Source of the DNA: Branchinecta lynchi
Taxonomy: Eukaryota > Arthropoda > Branchiopoda > Anostraca > Branchinectidae
Direction: 5' to 3'
Length of the DNA: 64,000 nucleotides
NCBI GenBank assembly: GCA_023053575.1
Contig: JAKZAP010000014.1
Location: forward strand, 21,850,938 to 21,914,937
In this document: one piece after another, positions 41,626 to 51,849 of the stretch
Layout: each line of letters starts with the position of its first letter
How positions within the stretch are numbered: position 1 is the first letter of the stretch
Notes under the pieces: generated by a model
Databases searched by the model: none
What the model was told of the DNA's origin: nothing
Seen by the model: the letters and a program-made list of their open reading frames with translations, nothing else
Made by a program: the position numbers and the translations under genes

Positions 41626-44600
41626 AGGAGGAATTGACATCAATTAAAGAAAAGTATAGTAATGCCGAGTGTGTTCTAATGGGTGATTTCAACGCATATA
41701 CGGGTATTGCGCTTGAGGTTCCTGATGTATTAATACCGGATTTAGGTGATGTTGCTCCATTAAGTAGTAGAAGGCCACGTAGTAACAAGGATGAAAAACG
41801 GAAAATTAACGTTTGGGGGAGAAAGCTTCTGGCACTCTGCGGAGAGCATGGTCTGTTGATTGGGAACGGTAGATTCGGTAAGGATATGTGTGTTGGTGAA
41901 TTTACTTGCCTGTCAGGGCCAACGCCAAGTGTAGTAGATTACGCTCTGATTGGAACGCATTTTGCCCCGGATTCTGTTGGTGTTGAAATTTTGAATTTAG
42001 TTGGTTCGGATCATAGGGCGTTGAAGCTTGAGATTAAGTTAAGATTGTACCAGAAAGATCGTTTTAGTATTATGGAATATTGTGATAGTGATAAAAACGA
42101 TAGGGTAAGCTTAGGGCCTAGAATAAGATGCAATCTGTCAGACGATGATATAAGGAGTCTAGAAGAAGTGTTTTCGACGATGGATGTGACGACTAAGTGC
42201 CAATCACTTGCTGATGACCAAACCGACGTGTGTGAAATAATTTATGGACTAATTGATTTAATATGCAGTTGTGCGGAAAGGTGCAATTTGACAAAAAGAG
42301 AAAAAAAGGCTGAAAGTTTTTTTGATTTGGAATGTAAAATAATGAAAGAAAAATTGAGGCAGGTACTTAGTAGTTTGAAGCAGTGTGAGACCGGTGAAGA
42401 ACAAAGTATAAGACTAGTTGAATATAAATACCACAGAAGAGAGTATAAAAGACTGATAAAAAGGAAAAAAAATATTTTTGAGAATAAAAAGAAACTGGGT
42501 ATTATTGATTGTTTTCGGAAGAAAGAATATAAGAAGTTTTGGGGTGATGTAAAAAGAGAAGAAAGAAATGGAAAGATAAATAATTTCGCTACTCCAGAAG
42601 TTGATTCTTGGCCGGATTATCTAGAAGAGTTAGAAGGTCAATGTTCAGAAATGCAAGAGATGACACCAAGTCCGGAAGAGGCTGTTTATCCAATTAAGGA
42701 AAATGATTATGATTTAGTTGCTCAAGTTCGTAAGGAGGAGGTGGAAAAAGTATTAAAAAAGTTAAAAGGGGGGTCAGCCGGAGGTATTGACGGGATACCA
42801 GTATTGATTTTTAAGAAATTTTCGTCTGTTTTTTGGCCGATTATAGTTCTTTTGTGTAATATGGTGTTAAAGGCTGGAGAATGGCCGGATCAGTGGAAAA
42901 AATCCATGTTTCTCCAGCTGTTTAAGAAGGGAGATCCCAGGGTTCATGAGAATTATCGTTTGATAGCGTTAGTACCTGCGTTAAGTAAGCTCATGGAGAA
43001 AATATTAGATGTTAGGTTAGCGACATGGTTAAATAAAAGTAATATAATACATGAGGAGCAAGGGGGATTTAGGGCCCGGTACGGAACGTCAGACAGGGTA
43101 TTTGTTTTAAAGGCGTTATTAGATAAATATGGTAAGGGGAAGAATAGTCTATATGTGGGATTCTTAGACCTCCACAAGGCATTTGAAAGTTTTGATAGAG
43201 AATTATTGAAAGACGCTCTAGTTAGAATTGGTTTACCTAATACATTTGTAAGTTTAATAGTTAGTATGTATGTTTGTGTAAAAGGAATAGTTCAAGTTGG
43301 TAGTAGTGTATCGAGACAATTTAGGATTATGCGAGGTGTAAAACAAGGTAGCACTTTATCCCCTCGACTATTCAATATTTATATTAATGATATTGTGGAT
43401 TTTCTAGAGAAAAGATGGGCTCCAACGGTAAGTCTGGGAAGTAGAAAGCTGTCAGTGCTGCTGTTTGCTGATGACCTTGCGGTTGTTGCTAAATCGCGTG
43501 AAGATTTGCAGACGCTTTTGAATTTGATCGGGGAGTATCTGGCGATGAAAAAATTAAAGTTGAACGTTAAGAAGAGTGAAGTAATTATTTTTAAAAAAAG
43601 AAAAATTAATGGTATTGAAAATTGTAAGTTTACTTTCAATAATGAAGAACTGAAGGTTGTTAAGAGAATAAGATACCTTGGATTCGTGTTAACTGACAAC
43701 GGAAGTTTTAAGTCACATATTGATGAGGTGGTTAATAGAGGTAAAGTAGCCATGTCAGCTATTTTTCGGAATCAGTCAATTATGGGTATAAAAAACCTTA
43801 AAATGCATAAAAGAATATTTAATACAAAGACGGCAAAACAACTAGAGTCGTTCCAACTTCAGTATTACAAAAGGGTATTTGGACTACATACAACCCATTC
43901 TCAGATTTTAAAGGGTGATATAGGTTTATATTCTTTAAAGTTACGTAGGGCTATCCTGATGATTAGATTATGGTTAAAAATTATAAATATGAGTAAGGAT
44001 AGACTAGCTAGGTTAGCTTATGATGAGATGCTGAATAATGGTTTGAAACATTCTTGGCCATTCCAGGTAAAGCGGTTACTGGAACGAGTAGGAATGCCAT
44101 ATATATGGAATGAAGGTCTTGGTTGTGTTGATTTGCCAAAAGATCTGGAACGTCAGATTAGAGTGGTTTTAGAAGGTCAGGAAATCCAGTGTTGGCAGAG
44201 TATTGTTAATAGTTCTATAACATTGAGTCATTATCAAGTGGTCAAAGTTTGTTTTGGAGAGGAAGTGTATTTTAAGTTCAATCTACCCGGGAAAGTTTTA
44301 TGTCGTTGGATCCAGTTAAGGGCAAACTGCCTTCCAGTTCAGAGCAGGCAGAAGGTTTTTGACAGAGGTAGTGTGGTTCCCGATGGGAGGTATGCTTGCC
44401 CACTTTGCGAGAAGGAGGAAGAAAATTTGGACCATATTCTCCGTAAATGCCCGAAACTTTCTGATTTAAGGGAAATTTATCTGGAGGGTGTGACTTTATC
44501 ACTTCCTGAAATTTTGAGCAATAGTAACCCTACCGTTATTACTCGAGTGGGCGTGTACATAGATAAACCTTTAGAGTTAAGAAGGAGTCTGATTGTTTAA
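41559..44600 (+). CDS. LINE ORF2: endonuclease (C-terminal part), reverse transcriptase, zinc knuckle
   Basis: 1,013 codons in one frame (counted from a TTG; the true N-terminus is upstream and frameshifted). Endonuclease motifs are GDFNA (42-46) and GSDHRAL (149-155). RT motifs are LKGGSAGGIDGIP, the first catalytic Asp in FLDLHKAF (D537), GVKQGSTLSP (593-602) and LLFADD with D638/D639. The C-terminal knuckle is CPLC..H..C (C947, C950, H959, C964; CX2CX8HX4C). The protein nicks DNA and reverse-transcribes its own RNA at the target. After the RT thumb, between MHKRIFNTK and TAKQLESFQ (about residue 748), the usual ..YG.E.W.. segment is missing, which looks like an in-frame deletion. RT catalytic residues are intact, but the upstream frameshifts make the copy inactive in cis unless they are assembly errors. 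Confidence 0.93.
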   Translation: MGVVYVPPQNSSYSREDTWRILEEELTSIKEKYSNAECVLMGDFNAYTGIALEVPDVLIPDLGDVAPLSSRRPRSNKDEKRKINVWGRKLLALCGEHGLLIGNGRFGKDMCVGEFTCLSGPTPSVVDYALIGTHFAPDSVGVEILNLVGSDHRALKLEIKLRLYQKDRFSIMEYCDSDKNDRVSLGPRIRCNLSDDDIRSLEEVFSTMDVTTKCQSLADDQTDVCEIIYGLIDLICSCAERCNLTKREKKAESFFDLECKIMKEKLRQVLSSLKQCETGEEQSIRLVEYKYHRREYKRLIKRKKNIFENKKKLGIIDCFRKKEYKKFWGDVKREERNGKINNFATPEVDSWPDYLEELEGQCSEMQEMTPSPEEAVYPIKENDYDLVAQVRKEEVEKVLKKLKGGSAGGIDGIPVLIFKKFSSVFWPIIVLLCNMVLKAGEWPDQWKKSMFLQLFKKGDPRVHENYRLIALVPALSKLMEKILDVRLATWLNKSNIIHEEQGGFRARYGTSDRVFVLKALLDKYGKGKNSLYVGFLDLHKAFESFDRELLKDALVRIGLPNTFVSLIVSMYVCVKGIVQVGSSVSRQFRIMRGVKQGSTLSPRLFNIYINDIVDFLEKRWAPTVSLGSRKLSVLLFADDLAVVAKSREDLQTLLNLIGEYLAMKKLKLNVKKSEVIIFKKRKINGIENCKFTFNNEELKVVKRIRYLGFVLTDNGSFKSHIDEVVNRGKVAMSAIFRNQSIMGIKNLKMHKRIFNTKTAKQLESFQLQYYKRVFGLHTTHSQILKGDIGLYSLKLRRAILMIRLWLKIINMSKDRLARLAYDEMLNNGLKHSWPFQVKRLLERVGMPYIWNEGLGCVDLPKDLERQIRVVLEGQEIQCWQSIVNSSITLSHYQVVKVCFGEEVYFKFNLPGKVLCRWIQLRANCLPVQSRQKVFDRGSVVPDGRYACPLCEKEEENLDHILRKCPKLSDLREIYLEGVTLSLPEILSNSNPTVITRVGVYIDKPLELRRSLIV

Positions 44601-44682
44601 GTTATATTTTTCTTTTTGTTTGTTTGTGTATATGGCCCGTGGGCTTTTGAAATACACTAATCTATCTATCTATCTATCTAAT

Positions 44683-45057
44683 CAACTTCAAATAAAAATT
44701 TAACTTATAACAAATTTTCCGACTCCAGCCGGATTCCGGTCGAACTATATGTTCGGGTAAAATATGATTGTCACACACGGGTTCAGCATCTCTTCTTACC
44801 CCATAATCGACTATCATATTACCTGTTTCAAAATATTTTGTTTGCCCCTCAATTTGAAACCCCTCCCCCACTCCTAAGTTTACAAAGCCCATCTACGAAC
44901 TTGACTGGTCCGACGACCCAACTAATCCTCATACCAAGTTTCTTCAAAATCTCTCATTCCCTTCGAGAGTTATCGCGCTTACAGACGGACGGACAGACGG
45001 ACAACTTTTGCTATGTCATAGGTATCCCTCCACCGACGTTTTGGGATCCCAAAAAAA
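44683..45057 (+). repeat. R1 copy, 3' part (after the LINE)
   Basis: The core continues (ATCAACTTCAAATAAAAATT, CCAGCCGGATTCCGG), then the 3' arm with ACAGACGGACGGACAGACGG, GCTATGTCATAGGTATCCC and TTTTGGGATCCCAAAA. Together with 39843-40119 it is one R1 element split by the LINE. Confidence 0.78.
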
Positions 45058-45074
45058 AACAACAGAATGTCCGA

Positions 45075-46431
45075 AGTAGGGACGAAGTAGGGAAATTTCA
45101 AAAACAAAAAAGTATAATTTTCCCACGGGTCCGAAAGTGCTTCTACCCGTTGTTTCTATCCGTTTCTGTTCGTGATTTCAGCTGAGTTTATCATTCCATT
45201 TCTTACTCTTGGTAGTGAGGAAGAGAAATGATATCTGATGGGTCTCCTAAACTTTAAAAGTTCTCTCACTGCTAAAGAAATTAGAGCTTATCCTTTGCTC
45301 CTTTCTATGTGGTGATATTAGAAAGTTGGCCTACGGCAAAAAAGTCAACTTTTGAACTAATACAGATAGAATTTTGTTTTTTCAACGGCATCAGGTAGAC
45401 CTCGATGAGATGATCCAAGTATGTGTCATTTGTTTTTTATATAAAAAAAACCTTCGTGAGATACACCAGTTTGAAAGGTTCGAGGGGTTGACAACTTTAG
45501 TAGTGAGGTACACATTGAAACCAATAATAGACCAATCCCAATCGTGAGACATTTAGGGTACTTGTAAGCAACAATCGGCTGTTAGACCATAATCATATTC
45601 GGCGATGAGGAGTTAGCGACGTTGGTAGTTGGTGTACCTATTAATCCTATTATTTCTTTCTTGTGTATTTGATCCTAAGGATAATTTGGTACCATGTCTA
45701 TCACGGGGAGATGGACGTGTAAGTAAGAATCGGTTGCTAGAACAGGTTCATTAGGGGCTAGAAACTTGTGCAATTGGTTAACATTTTATTTGTTTTATTG
45801 ATCACGGGGGGATGGACTAGTAAGTAAGAATCGGTTGCTAGAAGGGGTTCATGAGGGGCTAGAAACTTGTGAAAATTGGTACACATTTGTTTTTCTCTAT
45901 AAATCAGAGGGTAAGAAAACTAGTCTTCTTGGTCTATCACTGTAACATGGAACTAAGTCTTTGAGGGGTTGACAACTTTATTGGTAGGTTTCCGACCGTG
46001 TTAACGCAACGGATACAATTATAATGTAAAACAAAGACATACTTTCGAAATAATTAGCAGAGTGGCATCTATGATATTTTGATCCTGAGAAGTTACGGAT
46101 AGCTTTATAATACTAACAAGATTATATCCCTTTCTGATGACAAGTTGGTTCATGTCGTCAAGATGCTATAATGGTCTATGGTGATGGTCTTTCACTGTAG
46201 ACGTCACGCGACGGATACAAATGATAATGTATAATAACGACATGTTTCGCAATAATTAGTAGAGTGACATCTTTGGTATTTTGAACTAAAAAGTTACGGA
46301 TAGCATTATAATACGAACTAGATTATATAATGTTCCAAGTTCGCACGAGTCACAATGTCTACGATTCAAAAGGATACAGTTCAACTGGGTGCAAAGTCAA
46401 TTTAGTCCCTACTTCAAATATTCATTTCGAA
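45075..46431 (+). mobile_element. R2 element, 5' arm and core, 3' end missing
   Basis: The 5' arm (CAAAAAAGTATAATTTTCCCACGGGT, TCAGCTGAGTTTATCATT, GTTGGCCTACGGCAAAAAAG) matches the start of the 4988 copy. The core contains GTTGACAACTTTAGTAGTGA and a duplicated GGAGATGGAC.TGTAAGTAAGAATCGGTTGCTAGAA segment (about 45706 and 45808). It is truncated at about 46431 by the R3 end. The peptide module is present but frameshifted. Confidence 0.7.
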
Positions 46432-48602
46432 GGGCACTTGCCCTTCGGCCAAGTGCCATATAGAGACAGCAATTTCTGTCCGTCCGTCGGTCTGTCTGTC
46501 GGTCTGTCCAGGTTTTACTAGTTCGGGCACTTCCACATAAGCTAGGACGACGAAAATTGGCATGCATATAAGGGAGCCCAAAATATTAAGTCGGAAATAG
46601 TCACTTCACCGATCTGTGCGTCGTGGGGGGAGTGGAGTGAGGGCGAATCCGTAATCTTGAGGTATTCATAACTTTTGAACGGGTGATCCGATCTTACTGA
46701 AACTTGACATTTGGAAAAACTCCGTGCTTCAGACGACCCTCTTAAAATCCGGATCGGATCCGGCGACAATGGGAGGAGCTGGAGGGGGGGGGACCGGAAA
46801 TCTTGGAAAACCCTTAGAGTGGAGGGATCGGGATGAAACTTGGATGGAAGAACAAGTACAAGGAGGGGGGGGGGAATTTCGGTGATCCCGCTAGTTCGTG
46901 CTTCCGGATGTGCTGGGACAATGAAACTTGGCAGGCAAATCAGGGACCTTAAATTGTTAAGCTGGAAATAGTCACTTCCCCGGTCCAAGCATCGTGGGGG
47001 GAGTGGAGGGAGGGGGAATCCGGAATCTTGAGGTATTTATAACTTTCGAACGGGTGATCGGATAGCAATGAAATTGGATATTTGGAGAGACCTCGTGCCT
47101 CAGACGACCCACTTAAAATCCGGACCGGATCCGGTGACTTTGGAGGGAGCTGGAGGGGTAAACCGGAAATCTAGGGAAACTCTTAGAGTGGAGGGATTGG
47201 GACGAAACTTCGTTGGAAGAACTTGCGTAAGAATAGTTGACATAACCGGACCAGATTCGGGCACAGTGGGGGGAGTTTGGGGGGGGGGGGTGCTGGAATT
47301 CGGTGATCCTGCAAGTTCGGTACTAGGACAATGAAATTTGGTAGGCATATCAGGGACCCGAACAGACAGCGTTGAAATAGTTGTTTCCCCGCTCTGACCA
47401 TCGTGGGGGCGAGGAGTGATGGGGACTCTGGAACGTGCATGCATAACTTTTGAACGGGTAAACGGATTTGAATGAAACTTGGCAAGTGGAAAAAGCCATC
47501 GTCTCAGATGTTCCGCCATAAGCCCGGATCGGATCCGATACTCGTGGGGGATTGGAGGGGGCCACCGGAAATCTCGTGATACACTGATAGTCGAGGGATC
47601 GGGATAAAATTTAGTAGGAAAAACAAACATAAGCCCTATAGGCACGTTCTTGACAGAACTTAATCTAACCGGGGCTCTTTGGGGGTGAGTTGGAGGAGGT
47701 TTTCGGAATTCCAGTGATCGTGAGTTACGACACTTCTAGATGTGCCAAGGACAATAAAACTCGGCGGGCATTTTACTCACCAGACCAAATAGCCTTAAGA
47801 ACCCGATACGATGCCCTAAGAAAACTTCCGTTCTTGGATCCAACCGTTTACGAGGGAGCTACGGGAATAGAAATCCGGATATTACTGACTTGCCCATGTT
47901 GCGAACAGGTGGTCATATTAGAGTGAAACTTTATGGGTGATAAGATAAGAACTGATGACATCGATATGCAAAACATGTTTCCGAACCACATGCAGCCATG
48001 GTTGGGGGAGTTGGAGGGGGTCCAGAAACTTTTCGACGTGCACAAAAACCAGACCAATGAGACGAATGGGATACAAGTTGGACACCAAATCTGTTAGGTC
48101 ACAGAGGGGGGAGTTTGAGGGAGAGTCTCGGAAATTCTGTGGCTCGCCGAGGGGTCACGAGTGGAGAGATTTTTAATGAAACTTGGAAAGTAGAGAGATC
48201 ATATGCCCTAGATGACATATTTTAGGATCCGGACCGAATCCGAGCACGGTGCTCGAGCGATTTCCAGAAAAAATGCTCAGATTCGAGTGAAACTTAATAG
48301 GCGGTTGAGTAGATGCTTTAGATGGTTCATTTTTGTGTACGAACCAGATTCAGCCATGACAGGGGTAGTAGAAGGGGGGGGGGGGGGGGGGGAAGGTACC
48401 GGAAATAGTGTGGCATGTTTAGTGATTAAACGAGTGGATCTAAACGTAAAAGTAGAAAAGTAATATGCGCTAGATATCCTATTTCTAGGTCCGAACCTAG
48501 GGGGGGGGGGGGGTTGAAGGTGGTATTTTTTGACATTCTCATGTACTTGCTTGCATCACCTACCCGTAACAAGTGCCATATGAGCTCATAGCTCTTGTTT
48601 TG
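46432..48602 (-). repeat. R3 element, both ends present
   Basis: On the minus strand it runs from ACAAGAGCTATGAGCTCATA-TGGCACTTG (about 48602) through modules to TATATGGCACTTGGCCGAAG-GGCAAGTGCC (about 46433). TATGGCACTTG near the 5' end and CAAGTGCC at the 3' hairpin are inverted partners. At about 2.17 kb it is the only copy here not interrupted by other elements. G runs of 8-18 occur at 46783, 46863, 47279, 48375 and 48500. Long minus-strand frames (e.g. 47100-47645) are repeat translations with recurring TKFHPDPSTL-like phrases. Confidence 0.75.
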
Positions 48603-48696
48603 TTCAACGATTAGAGATAACCACGTAAAGAAAAATGTTCTTCATGGACTGGAACACACCATTTCCTAATCCTTATTGGCCTCAGGCAAGAGTTAA

Positions 48697-49675
48697 GTGG
48701 AGGGATACATCGCAAAAGTTGTCCGTCTGTCCATCTGTCAGCACGATAACTCACGAAGGGATTGAGGTATTTTGATGAAACTTGGTGGGAGGATCCTTCG
48801 GGTTATATTACAAGTCAAGTTCGAAGATGGGCTCTGTAGCCCTATATCTGAGGGTGGGGGAGGGGTTTCAAGTTAAGGGGCAAACAAATATTTTTTGAAA
48901 GAGACATGCTGAATTCGACTATGAAATTTATTTTCTTGCCGGAGAAATAGTTTACCCGGAATCCGGCGAAAACCAGACAATTTGTGAAAAGTAAAAATGT
49001 AATATGAAGTTGATTAGAGGTTCGATTTAGGGTTAAGGAGAGTCCGAATATGAAATTTATTTTATCGCCGGACAATTAGTTCGGCCGGAATCCGGCCAAA
49101 ACCGGAGAATTTTTTAAAAGTAAAGATGTTCGATTGTGGATAAGAAGACATGCTGAATTCGCATATGACAATCATTTTCTATATGACAATCATTTTCTAT
49201 ATGACAATCATTCAAAAGTAAAAGTTTAATCTGAAGTTGATTAGAGGTTGGATGTAGGGGTAAGGAGACATGCTGAATTCATTTCTGAGCTTTAGTTTTT
49301 TGACAGACAAGTAGTTTTATCGGGATCCGGCCGAAACCGGAAGTTGGGCAGAAGTAAGGAAAGAAGAAGATACGACATATAGGCCATACGGTAAACCGTA
49401 TGCTGAATACATATTATTTGAATATTTGACACCGCAAAACGGATATCTGAATATATCTGACCTTGTTGAGATTCAGCTGGCGTATCCGGTTTGCACTGTC
49501 AAATACGAACTTGGTCTTCTCCGATTGTTACCACTGGCCTTAACAGTTAACCTGTTTGTAAATGTTAAAAGTAAAAATCTTTAAGAAGTCTGTTGAAGAC
49601 CGAAAATCTACAAGACCGAAATGTCGGGAGCAAATATTAAAATTTTGGGATCCCATCGAAACCTTTGGTCTTGTT
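48697..49675 (-). repeat. R1 element copy
   Basis: Minus-strand R1 from its 5' arm at 49675 (ACAAGACCAAAGGTTTCGAT, GGGATCCCAAAATTTT) to a truncated 3' arm at 48697 (GCGATGTATCCCTCCACTTA lacks the CATAG segment). A 20-bp block, CTATATGACAATCATT and flanks, is triplicated at 49165-49215. Confidence 0.75.
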
Positions 49676-49682
49676 AAAACCT

Positions 49683-49801
49683 TGACGGGTTGACAAGTTC
49701 AGCATTTAACCGGTAGTGAAGAAACTCTCGCAACACCATAGTCGGCGAAACCGAACAAGGGTTGCTGCAACACTTCACGTTGCCAGGCAACGTAGGTCTA
49801 G
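49683..49801 (+). mobile_element. R2 3'-end fragment
   Basis: GGGTTGACAAGTTCAGCATTTAACCGGTAGTGAAGAAAC is followed by the decayed first hairpin, ACGTTGCCAGGCAACGT and AGGTCTAG, and the next base is T (49802). It joins the preceding R1 end closely. Confidence 0.72.
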
Positions 49802-49850
49802 TTAAAATTTAAAGGGATTTGATACTGGTGACATAAGACTCCTTCCACTA

Positions 49851-50332
49851 AAGGCGTTTTTCCGTACTCCCACAAACAGTTTGTGGATCGATTGTGGCTC
49901 GAAAAGAGTGTTTCCATGGTGTTTTGTGCGGCCCACAACTGTGTTTCCGCGACCAACACGACTTTCGTGGCTCGCTTTGTGGCTCAAATTCGACAAAGAA
50001 CTGGCGAGGTGATTGTCGATTTTGTGGCTCGATTCTGGCAAATAAAGGAGCAAAATAGTGTCTGTAAATAGAGTTAACTACTTTTTCAAGCATATAGACT
50101 TAAAACTCAGGATCCCTTTTGGACACAATGGTAAGGAAATAAGCCTGGAGTTCTGTTTATAGAGATTTAACATGGATTTTATTTTATTTTCAAATATTTG
50201 AAATTTCCGCCAAAAGAATAGACGGAGTTTCAGCGAATTTCAACTCGTGGCTCGACTGTGTGGCACACAATCGCGTTTCCGCGACAAACACCCAGAAATG
50301 TTTGGCCCACAATTGTCACGGAAAAAGGCCTT
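49851..50332 (-). mobile_element. R4 MITE, copy 2 (inverse of 18117-18612)
   Basis: The ends AAGGCGTTTTTCCGTAC and the reverse complement of the right end AAGGCCTTTTTCCGTGA match. The interior is the reverse complement of copy 1, with the same GTGGCTCG/GTGGCTCAAATTCGACA vocabulary and the AAGCCTGGAGTTCT centre. Confidence 0.78.
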
Positions 50333-50485
50333 AAGGCAGAGTTGCCACCAGTAGTACAATTCTACTCTTTTTTAGTACATTTTTGGTCAATCCTTCTCGG
50401 CTTTTCTCCCGTCATTTCCGCGTTTGGGATAATTATAGCACCAATTCGCAATGAGTTTTTTATTTTAATCTTTTTTTTTTTTTTT

Positions 50486-51242
50486 AAAGGTCAGCTGTTT
50501 GTTTGTACGGATAGTCCTTCAGCCCAAGCTGACTGCGAATCATATTTGACTGTGCAAAACGGATAAGTCAGCTACATTTTTATTAGAGCTATATTTCGGC
50601 CTTTCTTGGCAAGGGCCCTCTTCAGGCGGCTCAAGCTTGAAAATGAACTTGTGGAAAAACAATTAAAGGTTCTTCCTTAAATTTCTGATTTTATGAACTT
50701 CTTCTCTGAAAATTGGTTGGGGTTAAAGCTGGTGCTGTGATTTCATTCTGGACATGGCTGCTGTTTTGCTCTTCGATCATCTATCACCACAGTATGGAAC
50801 TTTAAATCGCCCATACATTCCGCCGACATGTATCCATCTTAGCTGGAAAGAATAAGAAGAGACACTTGACTCCAAAACCAAAATAAAGAAGAATTTCGAG
50901 GACCCAATTGAACAGCAAAAACAGCAGCCGTGTCCAGAATGAAATTACACCAGCTTTAACGCCAACTAATTTTCAGAGAAGAAGCTCATAAAATCATAAA
51001 TTTAAGGAAGAAACTTTAATTGTTTTTCCACAGTTCATTTTCCAGCTTGAGCCTGAAGAGGACCCTAGCCAAGAAGGACCTAAATATAGCTCTAATAAAG
51101 TGTAGCTGACTTATCCGTTTTGCACCGTCAACTATGTTTAGGGTAATTAAGCGTGTGTGAGTTTGATTGACATTCTGTTGTTTCAATTTATAAATTACTC
51201 TTCAGTTCTGCAGGATTCAAATGAATAATAATAATAATAATA
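50486..51242 (+). repeat. LINE/SINE-like 3' end split by an R5 foldback
   Basis: 50486-50512 (AAAGGTCAGCTGTTTGTTTGTA) and 51150-51242 (GCGTGTGTGAGTTTGATTGACA .. ATTACTCTTC.GT.CTG .. ATAATAATAA) together match 61010-61133 in order. The R5 element lies between the two parts. The tail is ATA repeats at 51225-51242. Confidence 0.65.
50541..51135. mobile_element. R5 foldback element, long arms
   Basis: The left arm CATATTTGACTGTGCAAAAC-GGATAAGTCAGCTACA.. has its inverse at the right end, TGTAGCTGACTTATCCGTTT-TGCACCGTCAACTATG. The arms extend at least about 170 bp (AAACAATTAAAG.TTCTTCCT, AGAGAAGAAG..CATAAAATCA) and possibly to the centre. No coding capacity. Confidence 0.78.
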
Positions 51243-51849
51243 ATCTGTTTACGGATCTTATAGTTTAGCATTACTCATCTTCACCTTAATTTTAAAACGG
51301 ATCTAAACAAATTATTAATTACAGCGACACATGTGATAAATGTTGTGAGATAAAAAAAACGAACAGATCCGTATATTACGCCATCATCCTCCCGACCCAT
51401 CAAATTACAAAAGCGATTCTTTGATTCACATTTCAAGTGTTTGTTTTTTACGACCATCAATTCCACGGAATTCCGGAAGTATTACTGCCATTTCCGGAAC
51501 CACGCATCGTAAATTCTAACCACCCCAGAGGGGTCAGATTTGTAATTTAAAATTTACGGGCGAAGTCGCAATTCCAGGAGCTATCCAATGTATCCATGGC
51601 CCTACGAATAGAATAAGAAATTTATAGCGGACACGAAGCGACTCTGCAACAGAAGGAAATGCCTCCCGAAAGCGGAAACGGCTGGAACTGTACCAAACCG
51701 GCCAAGGTCGCTTGAACGGAGAAAACAGATTGGGTCGTTTGGCACGAATCTCCAGTCATATCACACTGAAGGAGATGATAGATATTGGGACAACAAAAGC
51801 CTTAATATCGCGCTATTCCATACTGCAATTCGGATTACCAGCGAAGCGA
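51243..51849. other. Interval without a recognised gene
   Basis: No recognised domain or repeat. Confidence 0.35.

Larger units (their letters stand above)
40120..44682 (+). mobile_element. APE-type LINE, nearly complete, inserted in R1
   Basis: A non-LTR retrotransposon with ORF1, a frameshifted ORF2 and a 3' end TATGGCCCGTGGGCTTTTGA followed by about five TCTA units (to 44682). R1 core sequence flanks both sides. The 5' boundary is near 40115-40130, leaving a leader of only about 25 bases before the ORF1 ATG, so some 5' truncation is likely. No clear target duplication was found. The tail may derive from target ATCTAATC by slippage. Clade was not assigned. Domain order (RRM-type ORF1; APE, RT, C-terminal CCHC-like knuckle) fits the Jockey/CR1/L2/I group in the broad sense. 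Confidence 0.9.

Noticed and set aside
47100..47645. A 181-codon minus-strand frame with proline-rich TKFHPDPSTL phrases
   Set aside because: It is the translation of R3 modules. The same phrases appear in R3 copies at many places, with stops and frame changes, so it is not a gene.
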